Assembly: GCF_032854445.1 (NCBI RefSeq) | Contig: NC_088297.1 | Span: forward strand, 7,861,375-7,925,374 | DNA length: 64,000 bases | Source: Liolophura sinensis | Lineage: Eukaryota; Mollusca; Polyplacophora; Chitonida; Chitonidae | Reading direction: 5' to 3' | In this document: piece after piece, positions 60,603 through 64,000 of the stretch | Layout: the number at the start of each line of letters is the position of its first letter | Numbering within the stretch: the stretch's first letter is position 1 | Notes under the pieces: model-generated | What the model was told of the DNA's origin: nothing | Database searches by the model: none | Seen by the model: only the letters and a program-made list of their open reading frames with translations | Translations under genes and position numbers: made by a program

Positions 60603-60604
<2 letters not shown>

Positions 60605-60616
60605 CACTATGATAAA

Positions 60617-60738
60617 TGGGAGGGTCTGACTGCAGGATGTTCGTGGGTTTCCCCCGGGCTCTGCCCGGTTTCCTCCCACCAAAATGCTGGCTGCCGTCGT
60701 ATAAGTGAAATATTCTTGAATAAATAAATAAATAAATG
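60617..60738 (+). repeat. SINE family A, 3' part
   Basis: Body and AATAAATAAATAAATG tail. Confidence 0.86.
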
Positions 60739-60852
60739 ATAAATGTAATGTATGGTCAGTTAGCTCTCATGCAGGAATATTAAACTACGAATAGGCCTAC
60801 ACATGTACTATACTAAAGGTTTCTAATGTGTGTTCATATATAACCCTGGAAC

Positions 60853-61330
60853 CAGGGCCACTCAAGCTATTTGTGTTTGTATAGCAATGGGCCAAGCCAG
60901 GCCACTTGAGCTATTTGTGTTTGTATAGCGATGGGTTGAGCCAGGCCACTTGAGCTATTTGTATTTGTATAGCGATGGTATGAGCCAGGCCACTTGAGCT
61001 ATTTGTGTTTGTATAGCGATGGGCCAAGCCAGGCCACTTGAGCTATTTGTGTTTGTATAGCAATGGGTTGAGCCAGGCCACTCAAGCTATTTGTGTTTGT
61101 ATAGCGATGGGCCGAGCCAAGCCACTTGAGCTATTTGTGTTTGTATAGTGATGAGTCAAGCCAGGCCACCTGAGCTATTTGTGTTCAAGCTATTTTTTTG
61201 TAGTATAGGCCTGGAACACAAGCCACTTGAGCTGATTGTGTTCTTATAGCTCTGGAACCCAGGCCAGAGGAGCTATTTTTTTCGTATATGCCTGAAACCC
61301 AGACCACTTAAGTTATTTTTGTTTGTACAA
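60853..61330. repeat. 44-bp minisatellite, 7 good copies then decay
   Basis: The unit is GAGCTATTTGTGTTTGTATA plus GCGATGGGCCAAGCCAGGCC plus ACTT. Copies after about 61170 are shortened and diverged. Confidence 0.92.
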
Positions 61331-61385
61331 GCCTAAGATTTAGAGTTAGTGTCTGTATTACTGTTCTAGGCCTTTTAAATGAAAT

Positions 61386-61665
61386 CACCCCCCCCCCCCC
61401 CCCTTACCCCCACCAATAGCCACTCCCCGCCAAAGCCACAACTCACCAGCCAATGCCCCGCTCACCAACAGACCCCCCTATTCACCACTCAGTGCCCCCC
61501 CCCAGCCATTGCTCCCCACTTTCCAGCCCATTCTCACCAACCAGTGACCACCTTCTCACCAGCCAATGCCCCCTCCCCAGCCAATGCCCCATCCCCCTTT
61601 TACCAGCTAATGCCCCCTCTCACAAGCCATTGCCTCCTCCCCCACCCCACCCAGCCAATGGGGCC
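61386..61665. repeat. C-rich, strand-asymmetric tract
   Basis: Begins with a run of C and continues as imperfect repeats of CAGCCAATGCCCC with almost no G. It yields a Pro-rich shadow frame. Confidence 0.85.
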
Positions 61666-62736
61666 GTTAACCAATGAGGCTCAAAACCAAATTTGGCTGG
61701 GTTAACAGCAGTTAGAATGTCTTTTAAGACATGTAAATGAAGAAATGTGAGGGTTTATTCCAAGTTCTTTGCTCAGTGTAAATCTCATCATATAAATAAA
61801 TAAAAATTACCAAAATGGAAAGTAAGACCATATTTGTTCAATTTTAAAAGAGGGAGGAAGCCTCAAGATGGTCATTACTGACTAAAAAACACACCATATG
61901 TGTTTATATCTTGGTACTGGTAAAGGTGGAAGATTTAAACCATTTTTCCCCATTGTGAAATATCCATTGTGTCATGGATACCTATAAATTGGGTAATTTA
62001 TTTCATCCATCATCTACAGATCATCTGCAGATCATCTGCAGATCCTCAACATGATCAGAGGTCTTGAATAAGAAATGGGCTGGGGGATGTGTCCCAATGT
62101 CCAACTCCATCATACTAATGATTTATATAACTTACATACACCAAATCTAAACACTGGGTCATCATTCAAATATATTCATTGAGCATGTGGAAAAAATGGT
62201 CTTATAGTAAAGTTTTTTTTGGGCTTTTGACTGTTTTTGACTTTTTATATTCCTCTCAATATTAATATCTTTAAATCATTATCTTGTTTCTTAGCCAGAA
62301 GTAAAGATAATTTTTCTGATTTGGATGCATCAGGAAGAATTTTCGTAGGATTGCCTAACAAGTTCATTTTGTGAATTATTTAAACTACATACATGTATAT
62401 CTACTTCTGTATGAACTAAATCTGAACCTTGATATTAAATGTTCGCCCTTGCTCTCAGCAAAATCAGATATACCAAGCAGAAACCCTGCCTATCGTATAC
62501 TGACTTGTTACTTGATCTATGTAGATGATTGACACTTCTTTGATTGCTAAGGTCAAGCAGTAGAACCAGTCTGACTGTTAGAATTGTAATGTGAAGATGC
62601 CATTAAATGAGTGAGCCAAAACTTGAAATCAGTTTTGGGTGTAACGTTTAGTTGAAAGGCTGAAATTAGGGCTACTGATAAATTTCCACATCTATTTAGC
62701 GACAAGTTACATCTACATGAAACTTAGGCGTTCGTA
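61666..62736. other. Intergenic, no gene recognised
   Basis: AT-rich sequence; no exon or clear repeat seen. Confidence 0.4.
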
Positions 62737-63095
62737 CCACTTCCTTGGCCAAATGGTTAGAGTGTCCACGTCAAAGTCGGGAGACCTAGGATCAAACCCG
62801 GGTCTGGTCAGACGAAGGACTGTATAATCGTTCTTGTTGCTGCCGCGCTTACTTGGTGCTCAACACTGAGAGGTTTGAGCGAGGAAACAGGACTGGTTGA
62901 CCCCGTGTCAGTATAATGTGACTGGGTGGGGTGTCATGTCTGGTGTCTTCAACATGATATTTCAGTGGCGGCAGCAGCCTGGAGGATTGGCCCTGCCACA
63001 AGAAGACACAATACATGTACACACACACATAATGACTCCTCGTCGTTATATGACTGAAAAATTGTTAAATACGATATTAAACCCCAAGCATTTGT
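62737..63095 (+). repeat. SINE family C, full length
   Basis: tRNA-like head with A box (TGGCCAAATGGTTAGAGTG) and B-box-like GATCAAACCC, family C body, and an end TCGTTATATGACTGAAAAAT matching the family B terminus in reverse complement. Confidence 0.8.
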
Positions 63096-63409
63096 TCCTT
63101 CCTTCATTCATAGGCTCTGGCTGATATAAAATAAGCAGAATTTTTGACTGGCAGTCTTTAGATTTTGTATAGTTAAAATAATTCATCCAACACATCTTAT
63201 GATGTAGAGATGATTTATTTATATGTTGTACAACTCTTAGCTAACTAACAACATATTAGACTTGTTAGATCACCTGTACATAACATAGGACTACATGTAT
63301 CTTATACCCTACCCTAAGCTTCGGGGTTGGGGTCCACATATGGTGGTGATAACAGGGAAGGTACTGTTAAGCTGTTAGGGGTGGTATTGTAAATAGTGCT
63401 GTATGTATG

Positions 63410-63770
63410 GAGTGAGTGAGTGCTTGGGGTTTAACATCGTACTTTACAATTTTTCAGTCATATGACAACGAACGAATCCTTAAGAGTTCATGTAATGTGC
63501 CTTCTTGTTGCAGGACGGATTTCCTGCCTCTCTTTTATCTAGTGCTGCTTCACAGTGAGACGCATTACCGAAGGCAAGTAAGCCACCTCGCCCATATCAT
63601 TATACTGATACGGGTCAACCAGTTGTTGCACTCTCCCCTTCATGCTAAAGGTGAAGCGAGGAAGCTACAACTGCCTCTTTTAAGGTGTTAGGTGTGACTC
63701 GACCCAGGATTGACCCTGGATCTACCGCTCCCGAAGCCGATGCTCTGCCAACTGTGCTATCAGGGCCGGT
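63410..63770 (-). repeat. SINE family B, full length
   Basis: Starts AGTGAGTGAGTGCTTGGGGT and ends in a tRNA-like head (minus strand) at CTGTGCTATCAGGGCCGGTC. Confidence 0.88.
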
Positions 63771-64000
63771 CTGTATGCATTGAGCTGAAGTTTGAAGCAC
63801 AATGACACAACGGGGATGCTCCATCGTTGATATATGTACAGTAAATTCCCAACTACAGTACTTTGTATATACTGAGCTGACGTTTTGGTTTCACGTCTCC
63901 TCCAGGCAAACTCTGTGGTGGTCTAGCTACCAATTTTACATTACTTTTTTATGTAATGACCTTATTTTCCCATGTTGTATTTAACAGCTGAAGTTCTGTA
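63771..64000. other. Unassigned right edge
   Basis: No gene recognised. The acceptor-like TATTTAACAG at 63979-63988 is too close to the edge to judge. Confidence 0.3.

Noticed and set aside
61379-61705. 108-residue Pro-rich frame
   Set aside because: Comes from the C-rich low-complexity tract, with no splice or start context.

Overview
The window is nuclear DNA of an invertebrate animal. Genes are split into many short exons with GT/AG introns, introns carry SINEs, minisatellites and a Tc1-type transposon, and there is no operon structure. The SINE consensus (a tRNA-like head, a body ending in a TATAAGTGAAATATTC stretch, and an (AAATAA)n tail) is of a kind I associate with molluscs and neighbouring lophotrochozoans. 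A bivalve, gastropod or brachiopod is my best inference. The species cannot be named from the sequence alone. || Two protein-coding genes can be assembled exon by exon with matching splice phases. Gene 1 (+ strand, 5028-33760, 26 coding exons, 4170 nt, 1389 residues) encodes a membrane-anchored zinc metalloprotease of the ADAMTS/reprolysin type. In order it has a signal peptide, a prodomain, a catalytic domain with HELGHSLGARHD and a Met-turn, an ADAMTS-like cysteine-rich domain, nine tandem six-cysteine modules spaced like PLAC domains (one per exon, all in phase 1), a roughly 390-residue Thr/Pro mucin-like stalk, one transmembrane helix and a short cytoplasmic tail. I see no thrombospondin type 1 repeat, so the architecture is not that of a classical ADAMTS. 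Keeping intron 23 would end the protein four codons past the donor, next to an AATAAA, which suggests a soluble isoform. || Gene 2 (- strand, 56572 down to 37168, 7 coding exons, 3468 nt, 1155 residues) encodes a largely disordered Ser/Asp/Glu-rich protein. It has a short conserved-looking N-terminal island and a basic, helix-prone C-terminal part. I do not recognise the family. An imperfect RFX-type X-box about 213 bp upstream of its start hints, weakly, at a ciliary role. || Layout: 1-4966 intergenic with SINEs; 4967-33760 gene 1, with a Tc1 element in intron 2 and many SINEs and satellites in other introns; 33761-37167 convergent intergenic spacer; 37168-56572 gene 2, with large minisatellites in the introns at 39290-44052 and 51165-56551; 56573-64000 intergenic, with SINEs, a (TA)n tract, a 44-bp minisatellite and a C-rich tract. 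The two genes converge tail to tail. Nothing in the sequence links their functions.
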